64,000 nt of DNA from Rhodovulum sp. 12E13 (GCF_003340565.1 NZ_QPLK01000017.1:34102-98101); one strand, 5' to 3'. Numbered from the stretch's first letter, positions 38,965-49,098 are shown. Numbers and translations: made by a program. Notes: a model not told the origin generated them from the sequence alone.

Positions 38965-40782
38965 TCATCGCTCGACCCACCAGACGTCGGGCTGGAAGCC
39001 GATCCAGTCACCATACATCTGCACGCGGTCTTCGGGGTAGTGCAGCCATGCCTTGTGGGCAAGCCGCGAGACGGGCGAGTGCCAGATCGGCACTACGTAG
39101 CGGCCTGTCGTCAGCACCCGGTCGAGCGCCTTGACGGCGGCGCGGAAGCCCTCCTGGCTCTCGGCGGTCAGCATCTCGCCGATCATCGCCTCGGCGGCCG
39201 GAGAGCACAGCCCCATCCAGTTGCGCGTGCCCTCCTGTTCGACGCCGTCGCAGCCCCAGTAGAGCATCTGCTCGTTGCCGGGCGAGAGCGACAGGCCGCG
39301 GGTGTAGTAGGTCATGTCGAAATCGTAGACCTGCGTGCGCTCCTTGTATTGCGCGCTGTCGACGGTGACGACCTCGGCCTCGACGCCGATCCGCGCCAGT
39401 GCCTCGACATAGAGATCGGCCACGTTGATCATCTGCGTGGCGCCCGATTGCAGCAGGATCTGCGGGCGCAGCCGCTGGCCTTCGGAGTTCGTCATCACGC
39501 CGTCCTGCACGGTGTAGCCTGCCTCGCCCAGCAGACGGATCGCCTCGCGCGTGTTGCGGCGGTTCGCCTCCGAACCGTCGGAGACCGGCAGCGCGTAGCC
39601 CTCGAGCGCGCCGGGCAGGAGCTCTTCGGCGAAGGGGGCGAGCAGCTCGGCCACGCGGCCCTCGGCCGGCCCGTCCTCCATGCCGAGGATGGAGTTGGAG
39701 AAATAGCTCGTGATTCTGGGCTGTTCGCCGGCGTTGATCGCCTGATTGATGAACTCGAAGTTGAAGGCGTGGATCAGCGCGTCACGCACGCGCCAGTCGT
39801 CGAAGGGGGCGCGGCGCGTGTTCATCACGAAGCCCGCGATGCCCGAGGGTCGATCGTGCGGGATGAGCGACTTGACCACCTCGCCCGATCGCACGGCGGG
39901 AAAGTCGTAGGAGACGTTCCACTTGGCGATGTTGAACTCGCGCACCGAGTCGACCGCGCCGGCGCGGAACGCCTCGAAGGCCACGTCGCCGTCGCCGAAC
40001 CACTCGTAGCGGATTTCCTCGATGTTGTGCTGGCCGCGGTTGAACGCCAGATCGGCACCCCACCAATCGGGGTTCTTCACGAGGCTCAGGAAACGGCCCG
40101 GCTCGAAGTCGCCCACCACGTAGGGGCCGGAGCCGATGGGCGGCTCGAGGGTGGATTCGTCGAAGGGCCGCCCGTCGAAATCGGCCTTCTTCAGCACCGG
40201 GCGCAGGCCCAGGATGAGCGGCAGCTCCCGGTCCTCCTCCGCGAACTCGAAGCGCACGGTGCGCGGGCCCGTGGCCTCGGCGCGCGCCACCTTGTCCCAC
40301 GCGCCGTGGTAGCGGGGGTGGCCCAGCGTGCCGAGCGTCTCGAAGCTCCACAGCACGTCCTCGACGGTGACGGGCGAGCCGTCGGAGAAGCGCGCCTCCT
40401 CCCGCAGGGTAAACTCGACCCACGACCGGTCTTCCGGCGTCTCGACCGATTCGGCCAGAAGGCCGTAGAGCGTGAACGGCTCGTCCCACGACCGGCCCAT
40501 CAGGCTTTCGTAGCCGTAGACGCGATGGCCGTAGACCGACGAGCCCTTGAGGATGAACGGGTGCAGCGAATCGTAGCCGCCGACTTCGGCCAGGACGATG
40601 CGCCCGCCCTCGGGGGCATCGGGATTGACGTAGGGCAGCGATACGAAATCTGGGGGCAGGGCGGGCTCGCCATACATAGCTATGCCATGCTTCGGCTCTC
40701 CCGCGGCGCCCGTCGCGCCGAACGCGAGGGCCATGCCGAGGACCAGTGCGGGACGGATCGATGCGGGGTGGATGCGCCTCAT
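38965..40782 (-). CDS. Extracellular solute-binding protein family 5 (YejA-like), orphan
   Basis: A 605-residue periplasmic peptide-binding protein of the long YejA type. Its signal peptide follows the internal ATG at 40782 and ends near G-A-A-G. The mature N-terminus carries H-G-I-A-M-Y-G-E-P and Y-V-N-P-D-A-P-E-G-G, the YejA signature, then S-L-H-P-F. A GGGAGG lies 12 bases before the start. YejA proteins bind oligopeptides, including microcin C in enterics. No yejB/E/F permease or ATPase genes adjoin it here, so it either uses a transporter encoded elsewhere or has lost its partners. Confidence 0.9.
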   Translation of the reverse strand: MRRIHPASIRPALVLGMALAFGATGAAGEPKHGIAMYGEPALPPDFVSLPYVNPDAPEGGRIVLAEVGGYDSLHPFILKGSSVYGHRVYGYESLMGRSWDEPFTLYGLLAESVETPEDRSWVEFTLREEARFSDGSPVTVEDVLWSFETLGTLGHPRYHGAWDKVARAEATGPRTVRFEFAEEDRELPLILGLRPVLKKADFDGRPFDESTLEPPIGSGPYVVGDFEPGRFLSLVKNPDWWGADLAFNRGQHNIEEIRYEWFGDGDVAFEAFRAGAVDSVREFNIAKWNVSYDFPAVRSGEVVKSLIPHDRPSGIAGFVMNTRRAPFDDWRVRDALIHAFNFEFINQAINAGEQPRITSYFSNSILGMEDGPAEGRVAELLAPFAEELLPGALEGYALPVSDGSEANRRNTREAIRLLGEAGYTVQDGVMTNSEGQRLRPQILLQSGATQMINVADLYVEALARIGVEAEVVTVDSAQYKERTQVYDFDMTYYTRGLSLSPGNEQMLYWGCDGVEQEGTRNWMGLCSPAAEAMIGEMLTAESQEGFRAAVKALDRVLTTGRYVVPIWHSPVSRLAHKAWLHYPEDRVQMYGDWIGFQPDVWWVER

Positions 40783-40860
40783 GGCCTCGCGGCCTCCCTC
40801 TGCTCTTGTTGGTTGTGCGGCGAGCCTAAGCGCCGGATGCAGCCTTTTCAAACTTTTACC

Positions 40861-40889
40861 TTGGACAGCGGCGCGGGTTTGCGTATAAG
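40861..40889 (+). promoter_or_regulatory. Sigma-70-type promoter of the small RNA
   Basis: TTGGAC (40861-40866), a 17-bp spacer and TATAAG (40884-40889) form one of the best vegetative promoters in the window. It is directed away from the solute-binding protein gene. A start around A40896 is predicted. Confidence 0.75.
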
Positions 40890-40895
40890 AGAGCC

Positions 40896-40971
40896 ACTGC
40901 TCGATAGGTTTCTTGCCTGTATGAAACCTGCCTCAATGACTTGCGCCCGCCTCTGGCGGGCGCTTTTTTTT
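40896..40971 (+). ncRNA. Candidate small regulatory RNA (about 76 nt, two stem-loops)
   Basis: The segment between a strong promoter and a strong intrinsic terminator contains no plausible gene. The RNA would fold into a 7-bp hairpin AGGTTTC/GAAACCT (40906-40929, 10-nt loop), a single-stranded linker (40930-40942) and the terminator hairpin with eight T. The neighbours on both sides are on the opposite strand, so the transcript belongs to neither. The form is that of a trans-acting, Hfq-type sRNA. I do not recognise it as a named alphaproteobacterial RNA. A short frame starting at ATG 40921 runs through the terminator and is unlikely to be translated. Confidence 0.72.
40943..40971 (+). terminator. 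Intrinsic terminator of the small RNA
   Basis: A perfect 9-bp stem GCGCCCGCC/GGCGGGCGC (40943-40963) with a 3-nt loop is followed by eight T (40964-40971). Read in the other direction it lacks a T-run, so it serves the plus-strand transcript. Confidence 0.92.
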
Positions 40972-40990
40972 GCCTCGCGTCGGCTCCGAG

Positions 40991-42205
40991 TCAGGCGGCC
41001 AGCGGTTGGCGCCGGGGCCGCGACAGGCCCAGAAGCGCGGCCACGATGGCCAGGTTGAGCACGTTCCAGCCGATGCCGTTCAGGAAGGCGTAAAGATAGC
41101 TGCCGGTCGCGTCGTGGATCGCCCCCGACATCCAGCCCCCAAGTGCCATGCCCGCGATGGTGGCGAAGGTGACGATGCCCACCCGCGCACCTGCCTCGCG
41201 CGCCGGAAGGTATTCGCGCACGATGATGGCGTAGGCGGGCACGATCCCGCCCTGCGCCAGCCCGAAGATCGCCGAGACGAGGTAGAGCGACACCAGCGCG
41301 TCGGAAGGCAGGAAGAGCACCAGCGCGAGGGTCTGCAACGCCGAGCCGAGCAGCAATGTCTTCAGACCGCCGAGCCGGTCGGCGAGAAAGCCCGAGACGA
41401 GGCGCGACACGACGCCCCCCAGCAGCATCAGCGACAGCATCTCGGCGCCCGCCGCCGGGCCGTAGCCGAGGTCGACGCAATAGGCGACTATGTGGACCTG
41501 CGGCATCGACATCGCCACGCAACAGGCGATTCCCGCCACGAAGAGCAGAATGGTCAGCGTCTTCGGCGAGAGGCCCGTGGTGCGCGCGCGCAGGGCCGCG
41601 GCGGCGTCGGCGGCGCGCCACGATTCCTCGGTCACGCGGCGGCGCAGGGTGAGCGAGAGCGGCAGCACCAGGGCGGGCACGATGACGGCGAGCGCGAGGT
41701 AGGCGCCGCGCCAGCCATGCTCGGCCTGCACGCCCGCCAGCAGCAGCGGCCATATCGCGCCCGACAGGTAGTTGCCGCTCGCCGCGATCGCCATGGCGAT
41801 GCCGCGCCGCCGCAGGAACCAGTGCGAAACGTCTGCCACCAGCGGGCCGAAGCCGGTCGCGGCGCCGAAGCCGATGGCGGCGTGCAGCGCGATGACGATG
41901 GAGATCGAGGGGCTGATCGCCGCAAGCGCATAGCCCGCCCCCATAAGGCAGGCGGCCGCCGCCAGGCACGGCGCGATGCCCACCCGATCCACCCAGCGCC
42001 CGATCAGCAGCGTGCCGAGGGCGAAGCCGGCCATGGTGACGGTGTAGGCCAGCGAGACGGTGCCTCGGTCGGTGCCGAACTCGGCCTCCATCGCCGGCAT
42101 CACGACGATGGGCGCCCACATGCCCACATTGGCCACGCAGGCCGTCGCGAGCGACAGCGCGAGGCGCCCCCAGGCATGGGGCGTATCGTGGATGGCGGCG
42201 GTCAT
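40991..42205 (-). CDS. Major facilitator superfamily transporter
   Basis: A 404-residue carrier with 12 predicted membrane helices in two halves. The MFS loop motif is visible as L-L-I-G-R-W-V-D-R-V-G after helix 2 and as F-L-A-D-R-L-G-G in the second half. The overall look is of the monocarboxylate/oxalate:formate antiporter-type subfamily. The internal ATG at 42205 is chosen because the protein then starts just before helix 1. Substrate unknown. Confidence 0.85.
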   Translation of the reverse strand: MTAAIHDTPHAWGRLALSLATACVANVGMWAPIVVMPAMEAEFGTDRGTVSLAYTVTMAGFALGTLLIGRWVDRVGIAPCLAAAACLMGAGYALAAISPSISIVIALHAAIGFGAATGFGPLVADVSHWFLRRRGIAMAIAASGNYLSGAIWPLLLAGVQAEHGWRGAYLALAVIVPALVLPLSLTLRRRVTEESWRAADAAAALRARTTGLSPKTLTILLFVAGIACCVAMSMPQVHIVAYCVDLGYGPAAGAEMLSLMLLGGVVSRLVSGFLADRLGGLKTLLLGSALQTLALVLFLPSDALVSLYLVSAIFGLAQGGIVPAYAIIVREYLPAREAGARVGIVTFATIAGMALGGWMSGAIHDATGSYLYAFLNGIGWNVLNLAIVAALLGLSRPRRQPLAA

Positions 42206-42420
42206 GGCGCATGACGCTATGCGGGGCCGGGGCGGCCGTCCATCGGGTTTCGTGCCCTGCTCGGCGGCGGGCGCGACGATCCTTCCCGAGCTGCGGGCCA
42301 CTCGCGGCTGGCCTTCGTACCTGCGGCAGGTAGGGTGCGGACACAAAGGCGCGCGGGCGCGCGTTGATGACGAGAGATACCGCGCGCGGCCACGCGCAGG
42401 CACGAAAGGGAGCGCACGCC

Positions 42421-43206
42421 ATGTCGCAGGACAGACCGCTGAAGGGAAAGACCGCCATCGTCACCGGATCGAACTCCGGCATCGGGCTTGGCGTGGCGCG
42501 GGCGCTGGCGCTGCAGGGCGCCGACGTGGTGATCAACTCGTTCACCGACAGCGCCGACGACCACGCGCTTGCCGCCGCGCTCGCGCAGGAGACGGGGGCC
42601 GAGGTGCGCTACATCAAGGCCGACATGTCGAAGCCCGAAGAGTGCCGGGCGCTGATCGAGCAGGCGGGCGAGTGCCACGTCCTCGTCAACAACGCCGGCA
42701 TCCAGCACGTCGCCGCCGTCGAGACGTTCCCGGTCGAGAAGTGGGACGCGATCGTTGCGATCAACATGAGCTCCGCCTTCCACACCAGCGCCGTCGCCCT
42801 GCCGATGATGCGCAAGGCCGGCTGGGGGAGGGTCGTCAACATCGCCTCGGCCCACGGGCTGACCGCCTCGCCCTACAAGTCGGCCTATGTCGCCGCCAAG
42901 CACGGCATCGTCGGGCTGACCAAGGTGGTGGCGCTCGAGACGGCGCGCGAGCCGATCACCTGCAACGCGGTGTGCCCGGGCTATGCCCTGACTCCCATCG
43001 TCGAGAAACAGATCCCCGACCAGATGGAGACCCACGGGATGAGCCGCGACGAGGTGATCGAGAAGGTCATGCTGGAGCGGCAGCCCTCGAAGGAGTTCGT
43101 CACCGTCGAACAGATCGGGGGGACGGTGACGTTCCTATGCTCGCCGGCGGCCGATCAGATCACCGGCACTACGATCAGCGTCGACGGCGGCTGGACCGCG
43201 CTGTGA
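42421..43206 (+). CDS. bdhA: 3-hydroxybutyrate dehydrogenase
   Basis: A 261-residue SDR. The NAD loop T-G-S-N-S-G-I-G-L is at residues 15-23, N-N-A-G-I-Q-H-V follows, and the catalytic Y-V-A-A-K is intact. The C-terminal G-Y-A-L-T-P-I-V-E-K-Q-I-P-D and the Q-P-S-K-E-F-V segment are specific to D-3-hydroxybutyrate dehydrogenases. It oxidises 3-hydroxybutyrate to acetoacetate, which ScoAB (29-31 kb) can activate. The ATG follows AAGGGAG; it is divergent from the MFS gene. Confidence 0.93.
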   Translation: MSQDRPLKGKTAIVTGSNSGIGLGVARALALQGADVVINSFTDSADDHALAAALAQETGAEVRYIKADMSKPEECRALIEQAGECHVLVNNAGIQHVAAVETFPVEKWDAIVAINMSSAFHTSAVALPMMRKAGWGRVVNIASAHGLTASPYKSAYVAAKHGIVGLTKVVALETAREPITCNAVCPGYALTPIVEKQIPDQMETHGMSRDEVIEKVMLERQPSKEFVTVEQIGGTVTFLCSPAADQITGTTISVDGGWTAL

Positions 43207-43252
43207 CCGGCGGCGGCGCTGCCGGCGCCGGCCGCTTCGGCCCGGCGGCGCC

Positions 43253-43450
43253 TCAGTCGGCCACCGAGATCGCCGCGCCGAACAGCACGAGTGCCATGAG
43301 CGGCACGATCACGGCGTGCGAGGGCGCAGTGTCGGCGACGATGAGGTCGGGCTCGATCACCGGCGCGTCGAGGCCGCCCGCCATGGCGGCGGCTGGCATA
43401 ACGAACAGACAGGCGACGAGGGCGGCACGGCGAACAGCGGCAAAGGCCAT
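43253..43450 (-). CDS. Small exported protein with signal peptide and C-terminal membrane segment (65 aa)
   Basis: A 65-residue protein with a signal peptide (basic M-A-F-A-A-V-R-R, hydrophobic core, cleavage around A-M-A-G near residue 24). A short E/D-P linker (L-D-A-P-V-I-E-P-D) and one C-terminal hydrophobic helix (I-V-P-L-M-A-L-V-L-F-G-A-A) follow. A GGAG stands 8 bases before the ATG. I recall many Rhodobacterales micro-proteins with this V-x-E-P ... I-x-P-L layout, of unknown function and often misnamed in databases. Below usual gene-calling length. Confidence 0.65.
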   Translation of the reverse strand: MAFAAVRRAALVACLFVMPAAAMAGGLDAPVIEPDLIVADTAPSHAVIVPLMALVLFGAAISVAD

Positions 43451-43687
43451 GGGCGATCTCCACGAACAGACAGTTTCCCCAGCGGAAATGATGGACCGGG
43501 CAATGGGGCAAAGGCAAGGCCCGGCAGCCCGACAAGGGCCGCCCGACATGCGCCGCCCGGCATGTGGGGCGCAGGCAGGCCTGCCGGGGGCGGCGGCGCC
43601 GCCGCCGCTTCCGCCGCAGAGAAACGCACTGTGCGCCCTGCGCGACGTGATGCGGTGGCGGGTGCGAATGCGCGTGTTCCGGCCGCG

Positions 43688-44470
43688 TCAGGCGCGTTCG
43701 GGCGCGCGGGCGGGCGTGGCGTCGGGGGCCGCCGCCGGGGTGCCCGGCTCCGCCCCCTGCGCGGCGACGACGCGCGGCGGGCGGCCGGGCGCCTCGGGCG
43801 GGTAGACGAGGCCGGCCGAGATCACGAGCTTGGCGGCGTCTTCCACGCTCATGTCGAGTTCCACCACGTCGGCCCGCGGAACGAACAGCAGGAAGCCCGA
43901 GGTCGGGTTGGGCGTGGTGGGCAGGAACACCGAGACGAGGCCATCGTCGCGCGGGACGCGGCGGGCGATTTCGCCTCGCGCGCCGGTCGAGATGAAGGCG
44001 ATGGCCCAGATTCCCTTGCGCGGATACTCGACGAGGCAGGCCCTGTCGAAATTCGTTTCGGTCTGGGCGAAGACGGTCTCGGCGATCTGCTTCAGCCCGT
44101 TGTAGATCGAGCGGACGACGGGCATCCGGTCGACCACGCTCTCGGCCCAGGAGATCAGCGACCGGCCGATCAGGCCCTTGGCGACCCAGCCGACGAGGAT
44201 CGTGAAGATCAGGAAGACGATCACGCCGACGCCGCGGATGTCGATGCCGATGTACTGCTCGGGCCGGAAGGCGGCGGGGACGAAGGGGAGCACGAAGCCG
44301 TCGATCCAGCCCACCACCGTCCAGATCAGGTAGGCGGTCAGCCCGATGGGGGCGATCACCACCAGGCCCGTCAGGAACGAGGCGCGCAGCGAGGCCAGCA
44401 CGCCCGGCCGCTTGCGGGGCTGCCCCGGGTCGATCGGGTTTTCGAGAATGTGCGGCTTGCGGTCGGTCAT
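43688..44470 (-). CDS. DUF502 family membrane protein
   Basis: A 260-residue protein with two N-terminal membrane helices (about 30-52 and 75-97), each typical of DUF502, and the family motifs P-V-V-R-S-I-Y-N-G-L-K-Q and F-L-P-T-T-P-N-P-T-S-G-F. The C-terminus is an Ala/Pro-rich disordered tail. DUF502 proteins are widespread inner-membrane proteins of unknown function in proteobacteria. The ATG follows GGAAGAG. Confidence 0.9.
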   Translation of the reverse strand: MTDRKPHILENPIDPGQPRKRPGVLASLRASFLTGLVVIAPIGLTAYLIWTVVGWIDGFVLPFVPAAFRPEQYIGIDIRGVGVIVFLIFTILVGWVAKGLIGRSLISWAESVVDRMPVVRSIYNGLKQIAETVFAQTETNFDRACLVEYPRKGIWAIAFISTGARGEIARRVPRDDGLVSVFLPTTPNPTSGFLLFVPRADVVELDMSVEDAAKLVISAGLVYPPEAPGRPPRVVAAQGAEPGTPAAAPDATPARAPERA

Positions 44471-44542
44471 CGGCGCTCTTCCTGACCGTCGTGAGTTAGG
44501 CAGAGGCAAGCGGCGCCGCAAGATGGCGGGGCGGGGCCGGGC

Positions 44543-45487
<945 letters not shown>

Positions 45488-45529
45488 GCGCGCGGCCCGC
45501 GTCCCGCGCCGGATGCCGGCCAGGGCCGG

Positions 45530-45564
45530 CAGCCTCCGGCGGGGATACTTGCAGCAAGAAGAAG
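45530..45564 (+). repeat. Candidate Rhodobacterales intergenic repeat between psuG and psuK
   Basis: The stretch beginning GCCTCCGGCGGGGATA and ending CAGCAAGAAGAAG resembles a short element I remember as recurring in intergenic regions of Rhodobacterales genomes. Only one copy is in this window, so the call depends on memory and needs a genome-wide search. Confidence 0.4.
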
Positions 45565-45751
45565 GGGCAGGGCGCGCGCCGGGCCGCGGGCGAGCGCGGT
45601 GATCGTGCGAGGGCGGGACAGGCGGGGCGCGCAGGAGCGGCAGGCGCGAGCGCGGTCTCCGGGCGCGCTGATGCCGGCCGATCGGGACCCTGTCGCATTG
45701 GCGGGGATGAGTTGGGGGTGCGCTCGGGCGCGCATGGCTCGTGTCATCCGG

Positions 45752-46639
45752 TCAGGCCGTGGAGACGTAGAGGGCAGTGGCGGCGAGCGCCTCTTCCAGC
45801 GCGGCGGCTCCGTCGAGGCCGGCGACCTCGGCGGCGATGTGCGAGGCCATGAAGCAGTCGCCCGCCCCCGTCACCCGGCAGACCGAGACAGCAGGCGGCG
45901 CGAGCGAGACGAGGGTGCCGTCGGCCCGCGCCTCGGCCATCGCCGCGCCGCCGTCGGTCACCAGAACCCGGCGCGCGCCGCGGGCCACGAGGGCGCGGGC
46001 GGCCGCCTCGGCGCTGTCGAACGCCTCGCCGCAGATCAGGGCGGCTTCGACCCGGTTGACGTAGACGGTGGCGCGGGCATGCGGCAGGAGCGGCGCGAGC
46101 CGGGCCGCCTTTCCGGGCGAGGCGGGGGCGACCCGCAGGTCGGCGGCGGCGAAGAGGGGGGAAGCCGCGATCTCGGCCAGAAGCGGCTCGGTGAGGTTGC
46201 CGTCGAGCGCGACGAGGCCGCGCCATGGCTGCGCCTCGGAGGCGATGGCGCCGTCCCGCAGGGGGGCGAGGATGCGTGCGCCCGCCTCTTCGAGCGAATG
46301 GGCGTCGGCGACGGCGGCCACGAGCCCGTTCTCGGCCTCGATCGCCATGTAGCGGTCGGTCCGCAGGTCGTCGGCCCAGGTGACGTGGTCGGTCACCAGA
46401 CCCATCGCGGCGCAGGCATCGGCCAGCGCCCGCCCCTCGGCGTCGCGCCCCAGCACGGTGAGCAGGATCGGGCGCAGGCCCTCGCGGCGACAGGCGGCAG
46501 CGATGTTCATCGCCACGCCCCCGGGCAGCCGCTCGATCCGGCCGGGCACGTCGTGGCCGATCCCCATGCGGCGCGGCGCGCGTCCGATCACGTCCCACAG
46601 GACGGAGCCGATGCAGAGGATGTCGCCGCGATGCGTCAT
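45752..46639 (-). CDS. psuK: PfkB-family carbohydrate kinase, probable pseudouridine kinase
   Basis: A 295-residue ribokinase-fold protein. The N-terminal G-S-V-L-W-D, the [11 protein letters not shown] sugar-site motif and the C-terminal V-T-G-A-G-D-C-F anion-hole/catalytic-base motif are clear. PsuK phosphorylates pseudouridine for PsuG. The assignment depends on the adjacent psuG. The start at 46639 is chosen over in-frame ATGs 12 and 36 bases upstream because the family begins close to the first strand. Confidence 0.88.
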   Translation of the reverse strand: MTHRGDILCIGSVLWDVIGRAPRRMGIGHDVPGRIERLPGGVAMNIAAACRREGLRPILLTVLGRDAEGRALADACAAMGLVTDHVTWADDLRTDRYMAIEAENGLVAAVADAHSLEEAGARILAPLRDGAIASEAQPWRGLVALDGNLTEPLLAEIAASPLFAAADLRVAPASPGKAARLAPLLPHARATVYVNRVEAALICGEAFDSAEAAARALVARGARRVLVTDGGAAMAEARADGTLVSLAPPAVSVCRVTGAGDCFMASHIAAEVAGLDGAAALEEALAATALYVSTA

Positions 46640-47101
46640 GCCCGATCTCATGCCCCCGCGCCGCGCCGCGCGCAAGCGTGATGCCGTTCTGTCCGGTCTC
46701 GCCTCGGCCCGCGCGAAGGCGGCGCGCAGGCCAATCTCGTTGCGGCGGTCCGCGCATCGGCAGGGGCGGGCCGGTCGCCGTCGTGGCGAGCCGCGCCCCC
46801 GTTGTGGCCGCGCCCCCGTCGTGCCCTCGCCCCGTCATGCGCAGGCGCGTCTTTGGTGCGTGGGTATCGCGCCATTCATGGCCCCGGACGTCGCCCCCTG
46901 TGGTGCGGCGGTGGGGGCTGCCCCCGGCGCGGCGGTGGCGGCGATCGGCTCCATCGTCGTCCTGGCGCCCGTCGGCCGCGGTCGCCGGATCGTGCCCGGC
47001 GCACACGTTGCCGGCACCTGCGCGGCCCTCCCGGGCCGTCCGCGCCCGGCCGGAGGGGGGCGGCCGCAGGCCGGGAGCGCATGGCGGGAGCGCGTGGGCC
47101 C

Positions 47102-47130
47102 TTGCGCTTCCCCGACGGATGGCATACCTC
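47102..47130 (+). promoter_or_regulatory. Candidate rpsB-tsf promoter
   Basis: TTGCGC (47102-47107), 17 bp, TACCTC (47125-47130), which would give a leader of about 120 nt. The -35 TTG and -10 TA are the conserved parts of alphaproteobacterial housekeeping promoters. Tentative. Confidence 0.35.
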
Positions 47131-47192
47131 GCGCGCACTTCGCAGGCGGGGCCGGGCCGCCGGGGGAGACATCCCCGCACGGTCCACCGGTT

Positions 47193-47212
47193 GGGGGCGC
47201 AGGCGCGCCCCC
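47193..47212 (+). other. Hairpin in the rpsB leader
   Basis: A perfect 8-bp stem GGGGGCGC/GCGCCCCC with a 4-nt loop ends 43 bases before the rpsB start. Ribosomal protein S2 autoregulates its mRNA in several bacteria through 5' leader structures, so this is a candidate control element. GC richness makes chance hairpins common. Confidence 0.4.
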
Positions 47213-47255
47213 TCGCGCCCCGCCGAGGCATGAAACCGGAAAGGATACCCAAGGC

Positions 47256-48065
47256 ATGGCATTGCCCGATTTTTCCCTGCGCCAGCTGCTCGAGGCCGGC
47301 GTCCACTTCGGTCACCAGACCCAGCGCTGGAACCCGAGGATGGGCCCCTACATCTACGGCAGCCGCAACGGCATCCACATCATCGACCTGACGCAGACGG
47401 TGCCGATGCTCGACGCCGCTCTCAACGTGGTGCGCGAGACGGTGGCGAAGAACGGCCGCGTCCTGTTCGTCGGCACCAAGCGGCAGGCCCAGAAGCCGAT
47501 TGCCGACGCGGCCGAGAAATGCGCCCAGTACTACATGAATCACCGCTGGCTGGGCGGCACGCTGACCAACTGGAAGACCGTGAGCCAGTCGATCAACCGG
47601 CTCAAGGCGATCGACGAGCAGATGGCGCTGGGCGCCGAGGGCCTGACCAAGAAGGAGCGCCTCGGGATGGAGCGCGACCAGGCCAAGCTGCAGGCCTCGC
47701 TCGGCGGTATCCGCGAGATGGGCGGCCTGCCCGACCTGCTGTTCGTGATCGACGTCAACCGCGAGGACCTCGCGATCGCCGAGGCGAAGAAGCTGGGCAT
47801 CCCCGTCGTGGCGGTGGTCGACACCAACTGCTCGCCCGACGGGGTGGATTACGTGATCCCCGGGAACGACGATGCCGCGCGCGCCATCGCGCTCTACTGC
47901 GATCTCGTCAGCCGCGCCGCGCTCGACGGCATGTCGGCCCAGATGGACGCCGCGGGCATCGACGTCGGCGAGATGGAAGAGGCGCTCGTCGAGGAGACGC
48001 TGGCCGAAGAGGCCGCCGCGCCCCAGGAGGGCGCCGGCGAGGCCGAGGCCAAGGCCGAGGCCTGA
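47256..48065 (+). CDS. rpsB: 30S ribosomal protein S2
   Basis: A 269-residue S2 protein, with [11 protein letters not shown] near the start, [21 protein letters not shown] and [11 protein letters not shown]-terminal E/A-rich tail of about 30 residues extends beyond the E. coli length, as is usual in alphaproteobacteria. The ATG is followed by A-L-P-D-F, the common start. In operon with tsf. Confidence 0.98.
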   Translation: MALPDFSLRQLLEAGVHFGHQTQRWNPRMGPYIYGSRNGIHIIDLTQTVPMLDAALNVVRETVAKNGRVLFVGTKRQAQKPIADAAEKCAQYYMNHRWLGGTLTNWKTVSQSINRLKAIDEQMALGAEGLTKKERLGMERDQAKLQASLGGIREMGGLPDLLFVIDVNREDLAIAEAKKLGIPVVAVVDTNCSPDGVDYVIPGNDDAARAIALYCDLVSRAALDGMSAQMDAAGIDVGEMEEALVEETLAEEAAAPQEGAGEAEAKAEA

Positions 48066-48168
48066 CATCCCCGACCCGGCGCGCCCGCGGGTGCGCCGTC
48101 ACGGAATTGACATGCCGCGCGGGGTAGCCACCTGCGCGGCAGGAGCAGCAAATCGAGGAGAGCCCGCG

Positions 48169-49044
48169 ATGGCGATCACCGCAGCACAGGTGAAGGAACT
48201 GCGCGACAAGACCGGCGCAGGCATGATGGACGCGAAGAAGGCGCTGACCGAGACGGGCGGCGACATGGAGGCCGCGGTCGACTGGCTGCGCACCAAGGGG
48301 CTGGCCAAGGCCGCCAAGAAGTCCGGCCGGACGGCCGCCGAGGGCCTCGTGGCGGTGCGCACCGAGGGCGGCAAGGGCGTCGCCGTCGAGGTGAACGCCG
48401 AGACCGATTTCGTCGCCAAGAACGCCGAATTCCAGGAGATGGTGGCCGCCATCGCCGACGCCGCGATGCGCGTAGCCGATGTCGAGGCCCTGGCCCAGGC
48501 CGACCTCGGCGGCAAGTCGGTGGCCGACACGCTCACCGACAAGATCGCCACGATCGGCGAGAACATGTCGCTGCGCCGCATGGCCGTGCTCGAGGGCGAG
48601 CAGGTGGTGTCCTACATCCACAACGCCGCGAAGCCCGGCATGGGCAAGATCGGTGTGCTGGTGGCGATGACCGGCGGCTCGGAGGAGTTCGGCCGGCAGG
48701 TAGCGATGCACGTCGCGGCGGTTAACCCGTCTTCGCTGGGCGCCGACGATCTCGACGCGGCCGTGATCGAGCGCGAGAAGCAGGTGCTGACCGAGCAGGC
48801 CCGCGAAAGCGGCAAGCCCGAGCAGGTCATCGAGAAGATGATCGAGGGCCGCATGAAGAAATTCCTCTCCGAGGTAACGCTCCTCGGCCAGTCCTTCGTG
48901 GTGAACCCCGACCAGACGGTCGAGGCCGCCGCGCAGGAGGCCGGCGCCACGATCACCGGCTTCGTCCGGCTCGAAGTGGGCGAGGGCATCGAGGTCGAGA
49001 AGGAAGACTTCGCCGCCGAGGTGGCCAAGGCCGCGGCCACCTGA
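48169..49044 (+). CDS. tsf: Translation elongation factor Ts
   Basis: A 291-residue guanine nucleotide exchange factor for EF-Tu. The N-terminal UBA-like helix ends in [16 protein letters not shown]. The EF-Tu-contacting T-D-F-V-A-K-N motif is near residue 80, and both core subdomains are complete. The start follows GAGGAG. It is 103 bp after rpsB, the conserved order, and is followed by a strong terminator. Confidence 0.98.
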   Translation: MAITAAQVKELRDKTGAGMMDAKKALTETGGDMEAAVDWLRTKGLAKAAKKSGRTAAEGLVAVRTEGGKGVAVEVNAETDFVAKNAEFQEMVAAIADAAMRVADVEALAQADLGGKSVADTLTDKIATIGENMSLRRMAVLEGEQVVSYIHNAAKPGMGKIGVLVAMTGGSEEFGRQVAMHVAAVNPSSLGADDLDAAVIEREKQVLTEQARESGKPEQVIEKMIEGRMKKFLSEVTLLGQSFVVNPDQTVEAAAQEAGATITGFVRLEVGEGIEVEKEDFAAEVAKAAAT

Positions 49045-49071
49045 GGGCCGTCGTTGTTGCGTGACGCGAGG

Positions 49072-49098
49072 GGGCGTGCCTGCGGGCGCGCCCTTTTT
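49072..49098 (+). terminator. Intrinsic terminator of the rpsB-tsf operon
   Basis: A 9-bp stem (49072-49080 with 49085-49093, one G-T pair), a 4-nt loop and five T (49094-49098), 28 bp after the tsf stop. Confidence 0.85.

Larger units (their letters stand above)
46640..47255. other. 616-bp upstream region of rpsB, no gene
   Basis: This lies between divergent psuK and rpsB. No frame has a recognisable domain. The right part holds the rpsB promoter candidate and leader hairpin listed separately; the left part is GC-rich with many short inverted repeats. Confidence 0.5.

Noticed and set aside
40921..41058. Leader peptide starting at ATG inside the small RNA
   Set aside because: It has no ribosome-binding site, runs straight through the terminator and has no downstream gene on that strand to attenuate.
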